Below the pieces are notes generated by a model that was not told where the DNA came from, ran no database searches, and saw only the letters and a program-made list of their open reading frames with translations. DNA of 64,000 nucleotides, taken from the NCBI GenBank assembly GCA_013396915.1, contig VWZL01001362.1, positions 543,578-607,577 on the forward strand, given 5' to 3'. The position numbers and the translations under genes were made by a program. The stretch comes from Stercorarius parasiticus (lineage: Eukaryota; Chordata; Aves; Charadriiformes; Stercorariidae). Shown one piece after another: positions 39,601 through 46,500 of this stretch. Within the stretch, counting starts at the first letter, position 1; each line of letters starts with the position of its first letter.

Positions 39601-42001
39601 GTATCGTGAGGTGTCAAACTGGGACTGTGTTCGTGTGTCATATTGTGTGTAATTTACACAACGTCCAGCTGAAGAATTATTGCTGAGAGCATTTTACTAA
39701 TCTTGTACTTGTTGGGTTAGATCAGGTCACAGCTGACTTCAGTTCGCTTCTGCTGGAGCTTTCCCTGCACCTGCTCGCATTCCAGGGCTCACACCTGGTT
39801 CAGGCCACTGAGGGCTGGGGTTTTTGTTCTATGAGGGGAGTTACGCCCAAGGGGAATGTCAAAAGCAAGTGCTCCTGGCCTCAGCTTGTGACACTGCTGA
39901 CAGTTGCGACAATAGTGACTAAAAACCACCACCTAAATAAAGCAATAGCCTTAAGCTTCTTAAAACTGCAGCAGTCCTGCCTTGAATAGGGAAAAGTAAC
40001 CCAAAGACTAAGGAAAATATCCCACTGCCCTTTTGAAGCTATTCTGCCAGGAGAGCTCAGCCCGTCACCAAGTAAACCCTGTATCGCTGCTCTTCTGGCT
40101 CAGTTTCAGCCGGCAGAACAATATTCTGGTCTTGTTCCGGGGCTAACTACAGGTACGTGACCTGCCAAAGTTGAAGGGGTATATGAAAAATACGCAACTT
40201 GTGGAAGTTTCATTAGCACAGAGTAGGGCTGCCTCTAATTCTTATGTTTGGTTGGCACTTCCATTACTGAGGGCTGTGCCACCTGTGAAGGCGTTCATGT
40301 TTCAGAAACCTCACAATCCATCGCATCGCATTGTTTTTCTTTCTTTTTGTCTGCATGCCGTAGAAGAGACCTGTTTGTGCGCAGGGCTGAGGGCTGCCAG
40401 CGGGGCTCCCCATACAGCACGTGCTGCCGTAGGGGACAGCACAGCGCGGGTCCCCGACAGCGTCACAGCAGCGCCGCCGCTTATCTAAAGTCCCTGTGTT
40501 TGAACAAGACTCAACAGAGCTAAAAATCAGAGCACCAGGTTTCTTCCCTGACCCCAAGGAAGACAGAAAAAAGATGGTGTTCACAGAAGTGTGAGCTTTT
40601 CAGGGGAGGAGGGAAGCAAGCCTGTCCCAAACATTCCCACATTCTGCTACTTTACCCCGCAGTATTGTTTTTTTTTCCTTTTTCCTGCCTGATTTAATTG
40701 TTTAACTCTCTTTTAGTTCTGAATTGGTTGACAAGAAAATAGAGGAGTTTCTTTCTTGCTTTGAAGAGAAAATCAAGCATTTAACTGAAGATGCTTTTAG
40801 CACCCAGGTAAAACTTCTGAAAAGCTCTTCCTTGAACTGCTAAATGACACCTAAACCGGAGGATTTGGTTACACCTTTTGGCATATTTCTGAGGGTTTCT
40901 GGGTAAAGGACTCGCTTTTAAATCCTGCCTCTTACTCCGTTGTGCGGTTACTCTCTAAACACTTTCTGGCCATTTACAGTTGTGTTTGAAAGCAATGAAC
41001 TACTTTGTTAATGTAATTTGGGTTTTCTTTCAACTCCAGTGAATATGATAGTAAATTAAGGTCGTTTAAACCCTTTGAAACTAATTGTTTTGTCTTTTTC
41101 AAATGTAGGTTACAGCTTTGATAAAACTTAAAGAATGTGAAGACTCCCATCTTGGAGAAGAAGTCGACAGGAACTGGAATGAAGTGGTGACGCAGCAGTA
41201 TCTCTTTGACAGACTTGCCCGGGAGGTTGGTGGCCCCACTCACACCTCACTTTTTGCAGCAGTTTTAAATGCAAAGCATAAATAGGGGGATTTACGCTAC
41301 TAGTGACACAGATTCTAAAACTACACGCTATTTTAAAAAGGGTCTTTTATCTAATGGGACATAGGGAAACAATTTCTATGTTTAAAATGACTGGAATCGC
41401 CACTTGCTACTTAAACCTCCTTCCTGTGGGTTGCAGATTGAAGCTCTGAAGTCTGTTACAAAATCCGACCTGGTCTCCTGGTTCCAAGCTCACAGAAGCA
41501 ACAAGAAGAAAGTGCTCAGCGTACACGTGAGTGTTTGCCAGCTCCGTGTTCCCAACTTCCAAAATGCCAAACTTCGATAACCTCAGAGAGCCCCGTAAGG
41601 CTGGGGCAGAAGAGCTCTGTAATCCAGCTTTTCATTGGGTGGTCATCCACATTACTGGCCCTATTTTCTACATTTCTAATTACTGCTGTCATTTGAATTG
41701 CATTTAAGCATCTGTATTTAATTGTCAGGATGGATGAACATTGAATGAGATCCAAATTATAGCAGCTTAGAGCCAAATTTCTTTTTTGGTAACTTTTTTC
41801 CAGGTGGTTGGATATGGAAAACATGAAGGGGACTCAGAGGTTACAGCTGTCTCAGAAGTACAGAATTCTTCATCTGGTGAAATACCTCATCTTATTTTCT
41901 TGCCCCCATCTTCTTTGATGACAGATGCTACTTCCATCAAGGACATCAAAGCTTACACATCAACTCTGAATGTTCTCCCTTACCATAAAATATTAAAATA
42001 A
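12437..42001 (+). CDS. NRDC: NRDC, nardilysin (N-arginine dibasic convertase), complete CDS in 31 exons
   Basis: Nardilysin is an M16 (pitrilysin/insulinase) zinc endopeptidase that cleaves at dibasic sites and promotes ectodomain shedding. I assembled 31 exons with consistent phases (3357 nt), giving 1118 residues; human from the same Met is about 1100. Layout: N-terminal linker; acidic insert at residues 97-167 (46 of 71 are Asp/Glu), diagnostic of nardilysin against insulysin; zinc site HFLEH with H200, E203 and H204; third ligand E281 in REVEAVDSE; then the inactive M16 repeats to the C-terminal LPYHKILK. The start matches MPGRNK of vertebrate nardilysin, in Kozak context GCCGCCATGC. One splice donor is GC (after exon 13). 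No frameshift or internal stop was found. One visible substitution is PMKKFFWG where I recall PMGKFFWG in human. Identification is from many long stretches matching remembered human NRDC. Confidence 0.97.
14361..14377. repeat. Poly(A) run
   Basis: Seventeen consecutive A in NRDC intron 1. Confidence 0.9.
16306..16370 (+). mobile_element. CR1 LINE, short 3' end fragment
   Basis: GTTGAATTAGATGACCTTTA followed by CATTCCAATCCAAACTATTC matches the avian CR1 3' terminus (TTGGAACTAGATGATCTTTAAGGTCC...). It is 5'-truncated and diverged. Confidence 0.75.
16728..16804. repeat. (TA)n/(CA)n compound microsatellite
   Basis: Alternating TA, CA, TA, TG, TA and CA tracts form a roughly 77 bp compound dinucleotide repeat in NRDC intron 1. 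Confidence 0.9.
17387..17714 (+). CDS. NRDC: NRDC exon 2 (residues 68-177), acidic domain
   Basis: Begins YIKLQNGLCALLISDLN and then runs into the acidic insert, encoded by GAA/GAG/GAT/GAC-rich DNA. Acceptor TTCTTTCAG, donor GTGTGT. In nardilysin this insert modulates substrate and polyamine binding (family knowledge). Low-complexity codons here are prone to length change between species. Confidence 0.95.
17906..17987 (+). CDS. NRDC: NRDC exon 3 (residues 178-204), zinc-binding HxxEH
   Basis: Encodes SAAALCIAVGSFSDPEDLPG then LAHFLEH. H200, E203 and H204 form the inverted zinc motif of M16 peptidases. The donor GTATGT splits the following Met codon A|TG. Confidence 0.96.
18629..18782 (+). 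CDS. NRDC: NRDC exon 4 (residues 205-255)
   Basis: Encodes VFMGSLKYPDENGFDAFLKK followed by HGGSDNASTDCERTVFQFDV, nearly identical to human NRDC. Acceptor TTGTTCCAG, donor GTAACT. Confidence 0.97.
20125..20285 (+). mobile_element. Ancient CR1/L3-like LINE 3' end
   Basis: The region reads GGGAAGAAACTTTCCCTATG, later CCTCTGACGCATCTGATACT, and ends GACTGGATGGATCACTTGTC then TGATCTGGAATGATCGTTCT. This matches the old CR1/L3-type tail shared by turtles, crocodilians and birds (...GACTAGATGGACCATTGGTCTGA...GTATGGC...TTCTTATG). It is clearly older than the other CR1 copies in the window. Edges are approximate. Confidence 0.65.
20563..20636 (+). CDS. NRDC: NRDC exon 5 (residues 256-280)
   Basis: Encodes WAQFFIYPLMIRDAIDREVE then AVDS plus the first base of E281. 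The third zinc ligand codon is split by the following intron. Acceptor TTTCGTAG, donor GTAAGA. Confidence 0.96.
21818..21913 (+). CDS. NRDC: NRDC exon 6 (residues 281-312)
   Basis: Encodes EYQLARPSDANRKEMLFGSL then ARPGHPMKKFFWG. E281 corresponds by spacing (77 residues after H204) to the distal zinc-ligand Glu of insulysin. Acceptor TTAACAG, donor GTAAGT. Confidence 0.96.
22841..22963 (+). CDS. NRDC: NRDC exon 7 (residues 313-353)
   Basis: Encodes NADTLKHEPKMNNIDTYTRL then RDFWQRHYSAHYMTLVVQSK. Acceptor TTTACAG, donor GTAACA. Confidence 0.96.
24467..24524 (+). CDS. NRDC: NRDC exon 8 (residues 354-372)
   Basis: Encodes ETLDTLEKWVKEIFSEIPN. Acceptor CTTACTAG, donor GTAAGA. It leaves in phase 2, splitting an Asn codon AA|T. 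Confidence 0.95.
25542..25615 (+). CDS. NRDC: NRDC exon 9 (residues 373-397)
   Basis: Encodes GLPKPSFGHLTQPFDTPEFH then KLYR. Acceptor TGCTTTTAAG, donor GTAAGT. Confidence 0.95.
25806..25875 (+). CDS. NRDC: NRDC exon 10 (residues 398-420)
   Basis: Encodes VPIRKVHSLSITWALPPQEQ then YY. Acceptor TTGTGTTCAG, donor GTACGG. Confidence 0.95.
26258..26335 (+). CDS. NRDC: NRDC exon 11 (residues 421-446)
   Basis: Encodes VKPLHYISWLVGHEGKGSVL then SFLRK. Acceptor TTTCTTTTAG, donor GTATGT. Confidence 0.96.
26418..26439. repeat. (TA)n microsatellite
   Basis: About eleven AT/TA units in NRDC intron 11. Confidence 0.85.
26766..26886 (+). CDS. NRDC: NRDC exon 12 (residues 447-487)
   Basis: Encodes FWALALYGGNGETGFEQNST then YSIFSISVTLTDEGYKHFYE. 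Acceptor TTCCATAG, donor GTATGG. The following intron is only 78 nt. Confidence 0.96.
26965..27023 (+). CDS. NRDC: NRDC exon 13 (residues 488-506), GC splice donor
   Basis: Encodes VAHVVFQYVKMLQKRGPDK. To join the next exon in frame (AG|A = Arg, then IWEEIQKIE) the exon must end at 27023, so the intron begins GCAAGT instead of GTAAGT. The nearby GT at 27028 gives the wrong phase. The remaining donor bases match the consensus well, as is usual for GC-AG introns. Confidence 0.9.
27636..27690 (+). CDS. NRDC: NRDC exon 14 (residues 507-525)
   Basis: Encodes IWEEIQKIEANEFHYQEQ. Acceptor TCCTTTACAG, donor GTATTC. Confidence 0.95.
27691..30166 (+). other. NRDC intron 14
   Basis: A 2.5 kb intron. 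Open frames at 28027-28254 and 29319-29675 show no recognisable protein. No repeat or RNA gene was recognised. Confidence 0.8.
30167..30271 (+). CDS. NRDC: NRDC exon 15 (residues 526-560)
   Basis: Encodes TDPVDYVESLCENMQLFQKE then DFLTGDQLLFEYKPE. Acceptor TTGCTTACAG, donor GTAAAT. Confidence 0.96.
30520..30643 (+). CDS. NRDC: NRDC exon 16 (residues 561-601)
   Basis: Encodes IIADALNQLSPQKANLVLLS then AANEGQCHLKERWFGTQYSV. Acceptor ACTTGTAG, donor GTAAAG. Confidence 0.96.
31177..31263 (+). CDS. NRDC: NRDC exon 17 (residues 602-630)
   Basis: Encodes DIDKYWSDLWASDFELNQDL then HLPEENKYI. Acceptor TTTTTAATAG, donor GTAAGG. Confidence 0.95.
31844..31963 (+). CDS. NRDC: NRDC exon 18 (residues 631-670)
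   Basis: Encodes ATDFALKVADCPETEYPVKT then LSTQQGCLWYRKDDKFKIPK. Acceptor TTTTTGTTAG, donor GTAAAT. Confidence 0.96.
32701..32752 (+). CDS. NRDC: NRDC exon 19 (residues 671-687)
   Basis: Encodes GYVRFHLISPLIQQSAE. Acceptor TCCCCACCAG, donor GTAAGG. It is short (52 nt) and the downstream join gives Asn then IVLFDTF. Confidence 0.94.
33840..33990 (+). CDS. NRDC: NRDC exon 20 (residues 688-738)
   Basis: Encodes IVLFDTFVNILSHNLGEPAY then EADVAQLEYKLVAGEHGLVI and RVKGFNHKLP. Acceptor CTCCACCCAG, donor GTAAGT. Confidence 0.96.
35056..35108. repeat. A-rich low-complexity tract
   Basis: A roughly 50 bp run of A with interspersed C, just upstream of NRDC exon 21. Confidence 0.85.
35136..35263 (+). 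CDS. NRDC: NRDC exon 21 (residues 739-780)
   Basis: Encodes LLFQLIIDYLSDFSFTPAVF then EMITEQLKKTYFNILIKPET. Acceptor TTCTTTACAG, donor GTGAGT. Confidence 0.96.
35626..35788 (+). CDS. NRDC: NRDC exon 22 (residues 781-835)
   Basis: Encodes DVRLLILEHGRWSMIDKYQT then LMNGLSIESLSSFVKAFKAQ and LFVEGLVQGNFTSR. Acceptor GCATTGCAG, donor GTAAGT. Confidence 0.96.
37060..37091 (+). CDS. NRDC: NRDC exon 23 (residues 836-845), 32-nt exon
   Basis: Encodes EAKDFLNYVV plus two bases of Gln. Acceptor TCTCTCCTAG, donor GTGAGT. It is very short but required for the phase and matches human SMDFLKYVVDKLNF. Confidence 0.93.
37395..37533 (+). CDS. NRDC: NRDC exon 24 (residues 846-892)
   Basis: Encodes QKLQFAPLVHPCPVQFRVVD then LPNTHLLCKVKTLNRGDANS and EVTVYYQ. 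Acceptor CTTCCTTCAG, donor GTAACG. It is more diverged than its neighbours at the N-terminal end. Confidence 0.95.
38007..38054 (+). CDS. NRDC: NRDC exon 25 (residues 893-908)
   Basis: Encodes SGARNLREYTLMELLV. Acceptor CTTTCTAG, donor GTAAGT. Confidence 0.95.
38425..38477 (+). CDS. NRDC: NRDC exon 26 (residues 909-925)
   Basis: Encodes MHMEEPCFDFLRTKQTL plus GG of Gly. Acceptor GCTTTCAG, donor GTGAGT. Confidence 0.96.
39110..39193 (+). CDS. NRDC: NRDC exon 27 (residues 926-953)
   Basis: Encodes YHVYPTCRNTSGILGFSVTV then ATQATKY. The acceptor is preceded by an extreme poly(C)-poly(T) tract (39081-39106). Donor GTAAGT. Confidence 0.96.
40717..40807 (+). CDS. NRDC: NRDC exon 28 (residues 954-984)
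   Basis: Encodes SELVDKKIEEFLSCFEEKIK then HLTEDAFSTQ. Acceptor CTCTTTTAG, donor GTAAAA. Confidence 0.95.
41109..41225 (+). CDS. NRDC: NRDC exon 29 (residues 985-1023)
   Basis: Encodes VTALIKLKECEDSHLGEEVD then RNWNEVVTQQYLFDRLARE. Acceptor CAAATGTAG; donor GTTGGT is weak. Confidence 0.96.
41437..41526 (+). CDS. NRDC: NRDC exon 30 (residues 1024-1053)
   Basis: Encodes IEALKSVTKSDLVSWFQAHR then SNKKKVLSVH. Acceptor GGGTTGCAG, donor GTGAGT. Confidence 0.95.
41804..42001 (+). CDS. NRDC: NRDC exon 31 (residues 1054-1118 and stop)
   Basis: Encodes VVGYGKHEGDSEVTAVSEVQ and ends STLNVLPYHKILK. The stop TAA is at 41999-42001 and overlaps an AATAAA hexamer. The middle of the exon is variable compared with human, while the tail is conserved. 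Confidence 0.96.
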   Translation: MVGYGKHEGDSEVTAVSEVQNSSSGEIPHLIFLPPSSLMTDATSIKDIKAYTSTLNVLPYHKILK

Positions 42002-42002
42002 A
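41997..42002 (+). terminator. NRDC: Candidate NRDC poly(A) signal overlapping the stop codon
   Basis: AATAAA spans the last codon and stop (AAA TAA A). Use of this signal would give a 3' UTR of only about 15-30 nt. A second AATAAA lies at 42455-42460. Confidence 0.4.
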
Positions 42003-42454
42003 AATGACATCTTGCCCTGCAGTGATGTGTAATACAGGTGCTTTCTGCAACATAAACGTTACAAACCTATTTTTATTCAAACTGGGCTGTAGTGTTAGCT
42101 GGGATGAAGATGTCCAATCAGATACTGAGGAAGCTTTTCTCAAGTAAGTTTCCAGCCAACCTTTCTCATTAATCTCACCAGTTCATTAAGAACAGGCACA
42201 GCTCTGACTTCTAGCTGGTGCAGAGGGAGAGTCCCCCCACCACCAGAAAGATGCCACATTCTCCTCTCCAGCTGTCTGACCTCTGTTCAGCCTCGCTCAT
42301 TGTTCCTGCAATCTCTTCAAGGAAGTACTCCACCGGTCTCCTGGAGTTAGGGAGTGGGTAGGAGGGGGAAAAAAAGCCTAAGGCTTCAGTCTCACGCTGC
42401 TCTTTTTAGTTTTTCTGTATGTGCAACATCATAGAAAAAATAGCGATGAAATCA

Positions 42455-42460
42455 AATAAA
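42455..42460 (+). terminator. NRDC: Alternative NRDC poly(A) signal
   Basis: Canonical AATAAA about 450 nt after the NRDC stop, on the NRDC strand and upstream of the inferred OSBPL9 3' end. Confidence 0.45.
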
Positions 42461-42779
42461 AGCTAGATTTAACTGTGGAAAGAAAAAGGTTGACTGCTCC
42501 CTATAACTACTTTCTTGAATATTATTTAACTTCAAGCAAAAGCACAGAAATGCAAAGATACCTAATGTGCTGCCGAGCTTCTCTACTGAGGCAAAGCTGG
42601 ATGTAGATTCCAGAAAAATTCTCCTGCGAGTGCTGCAAATTCTGCTCCTTTTGCTCATTCGTTAAGTACTTTAAGGAGTGGGTTTCACTGCAAGGATTCC
42701 AGTGGGGAAAAAAATAATACATTTCACATAAAACAATTGATCCATCACTCAGCTGAAAAGGAGAGTCTTGCTCCAAAGG

Positions 42780-42785
42780 TTTATT
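42780..42785 (-). terminator. OSBPL9: Candidate OSBPL9 poly(A) signal
   Basis: TTTATT on the plus strand is AATAAA on the minus strand, about 670 nt after the OSBPL9 stop. Confidence 0.5.
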
Positions 42786-43457
42786 ATGAAATAAATAAAA
42801 AGTCCATAAGAGAAGTTTGAAAAATCTATTTTATGAAGCTTTAAGATGCACTGAGTAGAATTATCTATGGTTACATTGTAATCTCAAAATAACAAAGTTA
42901 TTTTGGGCAAGACACTGAAATGCCAAAAGATTTGATTATCATACAGGTGGAAGAGAACATTTACGTAGCATTTTCTAACAAATTGTCCCGTCAAAGGAAT
43001 CCTCATATTTACACATTGCAAACATTAGCTAAATTTAAATGACGTCTTGCATTTCCTTTCTTGTTTTTTAAATATGGAGGACCCAGGAATATTACGCAAC
43101 TGATACCAATGCCCTGGCCTTCACAGTGGTTATACAAAGTGTAAATGCTTCACGGCCCCGATTCTCCATGCTTTAGAAGCATTACTAACGGGGCTCAAGA
43201 GCCTGCCTTTGAAGCCCGAATACACTACCAGTAGAGCGGAGCCCGATATAAGTTACTGCACAGCCAATACATTTCTGGTTTCATTTAATTGCTTAATCTG
43301 CATCAGTAAGTCCAGTATCCCTGAGATAGGAACCACTGCAGTTGGAGGGGTCAGGCTCTCCAAAGGGTACGTACGTGATAACTGATGACTATCTTGGTAT
43401 CAGATGTAAACTTTGCTAAGCCAAGGCTTGAATGTTTTCTGGTTTTATAACCCACTT

Positions 43458-43532
43458 TTAGTGTTTACTGGCAGCAAGTCGTTTCAATAGCGGCTCATCG
43501 TAGACCCAGCATTCTCCATCCTCATGGAATAA
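43458..43532 (-). CDS. OSBPL9: OSBPL9 last coding exon
   Basis: Encodes [20 protein letters not shown] then ASKH and TAA (43458-43460). Minus-strand acceptor TTTTTCTAG. Confidence 0.96.
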   Translation of the reverse strand, partial: LFHEDGECWVYDEPLLKRLAASKH

Positions 43533-46500
43533 CTAGAAAAAGAGGCAATAATCAGATATAAGCTTTTTATGACTCAACTGGAAAGCAACAAATGCTACAG
43601 GTTAGAGGTTATTTACACTGTTCGAATAAAGCTCACCCTTGTTTCCCATGAGGTCTCGTTCTCCTTTCTGGCTCTGGCTTCAGCTCTTTGTCTTTCTTCA
43701 AGCGCGTGCTTTGCAGCTGTGGCTGCATCGATGTCTCTGATTTTTAAGTTGTAGGTTACGTCTTTCCATAAGCTTAAAAAAGAAATGTGAATGGAGACCG
43801 CTTTATAGAAGCAAAGTGCTACCAGGCTGTAGGAATATGTTACTGGCTATTAGTCATCGATCTTGGTTTGAATCAAGGTAGGTCTCACTTATCGAAAGGG
43901 CAGAAAAACCCCAATATATATATTAAACCACAACTGCACTGTCTATTGCCAGGAACGAGGAGGCTGTAAGTGAAGCTCCCTGGAACGTTGGGTTCCAATG
44001 GGGATGTGACCAGGAATTACAGGTGTCCTCTTCCCAATTAAAACCCGAACCTGCTTATACCTCGTACCTGCAGCAAAGGCTAATGAGGAGCACAGTTTGT
44101 CCATGCAATAAATGGATTAAATGTCCCATTAGTCAATACTCTGTGCTGCAAATTTTGGTCTAACAAAAAAAAAAATCTTAATTTGCCCATTTAAAGTTCT
44201 TACCAGCGAGACTCAAAGTCGTCTTGGTCCTCCAATTTCCTTACCTTCTTCTTAATTGTAGGCATTTTCTTGGTATCTATAAAGACAGCATTCTCCTAGG
44301 GAGTGAGATTGAAGAAAAAAAAAATCAGTTCTTTATCTAGACTTAAAATTTATATACCCTCACACTCCAGTACACTGATTGTCAGGAAATACATGAAAAA
44401 ACATCATTCTTTAGATTCTGTTCTTGCTATAAAAATCAGATTACCTTAAGAATAAATTAACCAAGTAAATTCAGGACTTTTATCCCAAATTCAGCATTCT
44501 TGTGATCTTTTGTGCAGCTTCATAGGAGTTCCCACTAGTAATGTTTGTTTTTTAAAAAAAAAAATCCAAAAACCTTTTTAAGCACAATCTTCTGTTTCTG
44601 ATGAAAAGGGGAGGAAAAAAAAAAAAGAAGAAAGAAAAAGAAGCTGCTTTACCCCTGTTGTGTATTTTGCATACATGACACCATTCCATTCTCCTTCAAT
44701 TGAGCAGAAGGGTTTCTTGTCATTGGGAGAACTAAATAGAAAGAAACAGTCATTTCTCAGTTGTGTTACAGTAACTGAAAGACCCTAAAGGATCAAAACT
44801 TCATCCTAGTTGCTGTACAGCCTGCTTTATATCAGCCCTCAAAATGTCCATCACCAACACGGAAAAGATGAGGGTTCCGTTTACAAGTGAGAAGTTCTGC
44901 ATTAGTTAGTTTAATCGGATAAACCTTCAGAGGAAGTGCCGGTCCAGGATAAGACAGGCCTTGCCACAGGGCTGTACGCGCATTTAGAGTTTAGGAAACT
45001 AGTTAGAGGCTTTCAAAACAGATTCAGAGGGATAAGTTTAAGAGTAAAAAGGTTTCACAAACTCAAAGCTTCTTCCCCAGACTACTGGGAAACACAAACG
45101 CTAGTTGATGTCTACCAACGTGTGTCAAGACATGATTTAAAGACAAGTTATGGACCTCAATTTGTCAGCTTCGCTAGTGACATTACAGCCGATCTCCACA
45201 GAAGGTGAGAATCTCCACTGCATTCTCTGCTCTGGGCATGTGCACAGGGTCTAACCAAAATCCAACAAACCCCAGGTGTAAATAAATATGTAAAAATCTG
45301 CAGCAAAGCTTTAACGACACGCTACGAACAGCAGTATTACAAGGCTTGCTTCAGTATTTTTGTTTTTAGGGAGAGACAGTGATGAAGAAATTTTGGATAA
45401 TTGAGGAGGACAAAGTTAAATTCCTTTTGGTCAACAGCTGAGACTGTTTTTGAGCAGGGCAAGGTAGGATGCAGCCCTCTGCAGGGTTCCTCTCGCAAAA
45501 ATGGCATCCCATGACAGGTAATGATGAGCTAAGTTACTGGGTGTAACTGTTCCAGTATTTTACACTCCTGACTGTCTTGAAAAACCACTATCAGCATTTA
45601 AGTAGAGAAAAAGTGAAAAAACCTGCTTACAAAATTTCAGCTGTAATTCTGTGCTTCTTTCCTCCATAAAATGGTTTTGTGTGGAAGATGATGGAAGCAT
45701 TATAACCTGTCTTTGAGCAATTAATGCTGCATTCTCCACCAAGTTCTATCCATGGCACAGTGAGAATAGACCTGCAATTATAAATATATGTATATATTTA
45801 TAACCTTTTAACTGATAAATATTAATAATGAAATATCACAAGGCATTCAAAATGAAAATACCAAATAAAGCATTTACTCGCCTTCCATAACCATTAGGAA
45901 AGGTCAAGATATAGTGTTCATCATAATCTAGGCATGTGACGCACCCTATCAAAGAAAAACAAAAATAAATTTTAAAAACCTGCAGCAAAACATCAACAAA
46001 ACTTTTCATAATGATCTCCTGGAATAATTCACTAATATTTAGAGGCTGAGAATGCCCAGCTTGTAGAGAAGGCAGGGAGAGTTTTGCTCACATGAAAAAA
46101 CTGTGCCCCAAATGATTTGAGCACACAAAGTGTGCAGAAGGAATCACTGATTCCTAGATACATAGGGTCAAATTACATAAAAATCAAACATTCCTTATGT
46201 TTAATAGGATGACTTTAAATAATTTCTGGAAAAATTCTAGTTGCAGAATATAAATTTCTCTTCTATTGATAAGTTTACACACACATACCTTGCCCAATGT
46301 TATGAACTCCAATAGACATTCCTAAGAATTTCGACTTGGTCCATATGTGAGCATTGAACTGTATCCTCTTGCTAAAACACTCTGCGTAAAATGCTGAAAC
46401 TGAAGAAAAAGGTATTAAAAATAGCAGCACGAGACATTACTATCGTTTCCAAATTAATTCATGAGGAAATATCTCAAAGTGCCTCATACTTATGTGGCAA

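Larger units (their letters stand above)
42002..43457. other. Convergent 3' region between NRDC and OSBPL9
   Basis: This 1.46 kb holds the 3' UTRs of both genes. The OSBPL9 UTR probably runs leftwards from 43457 to about 42760, where the minus strand carries AATAAA (42780-42785). The open frames here show nothing recognisable. Confidence 0.65.
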
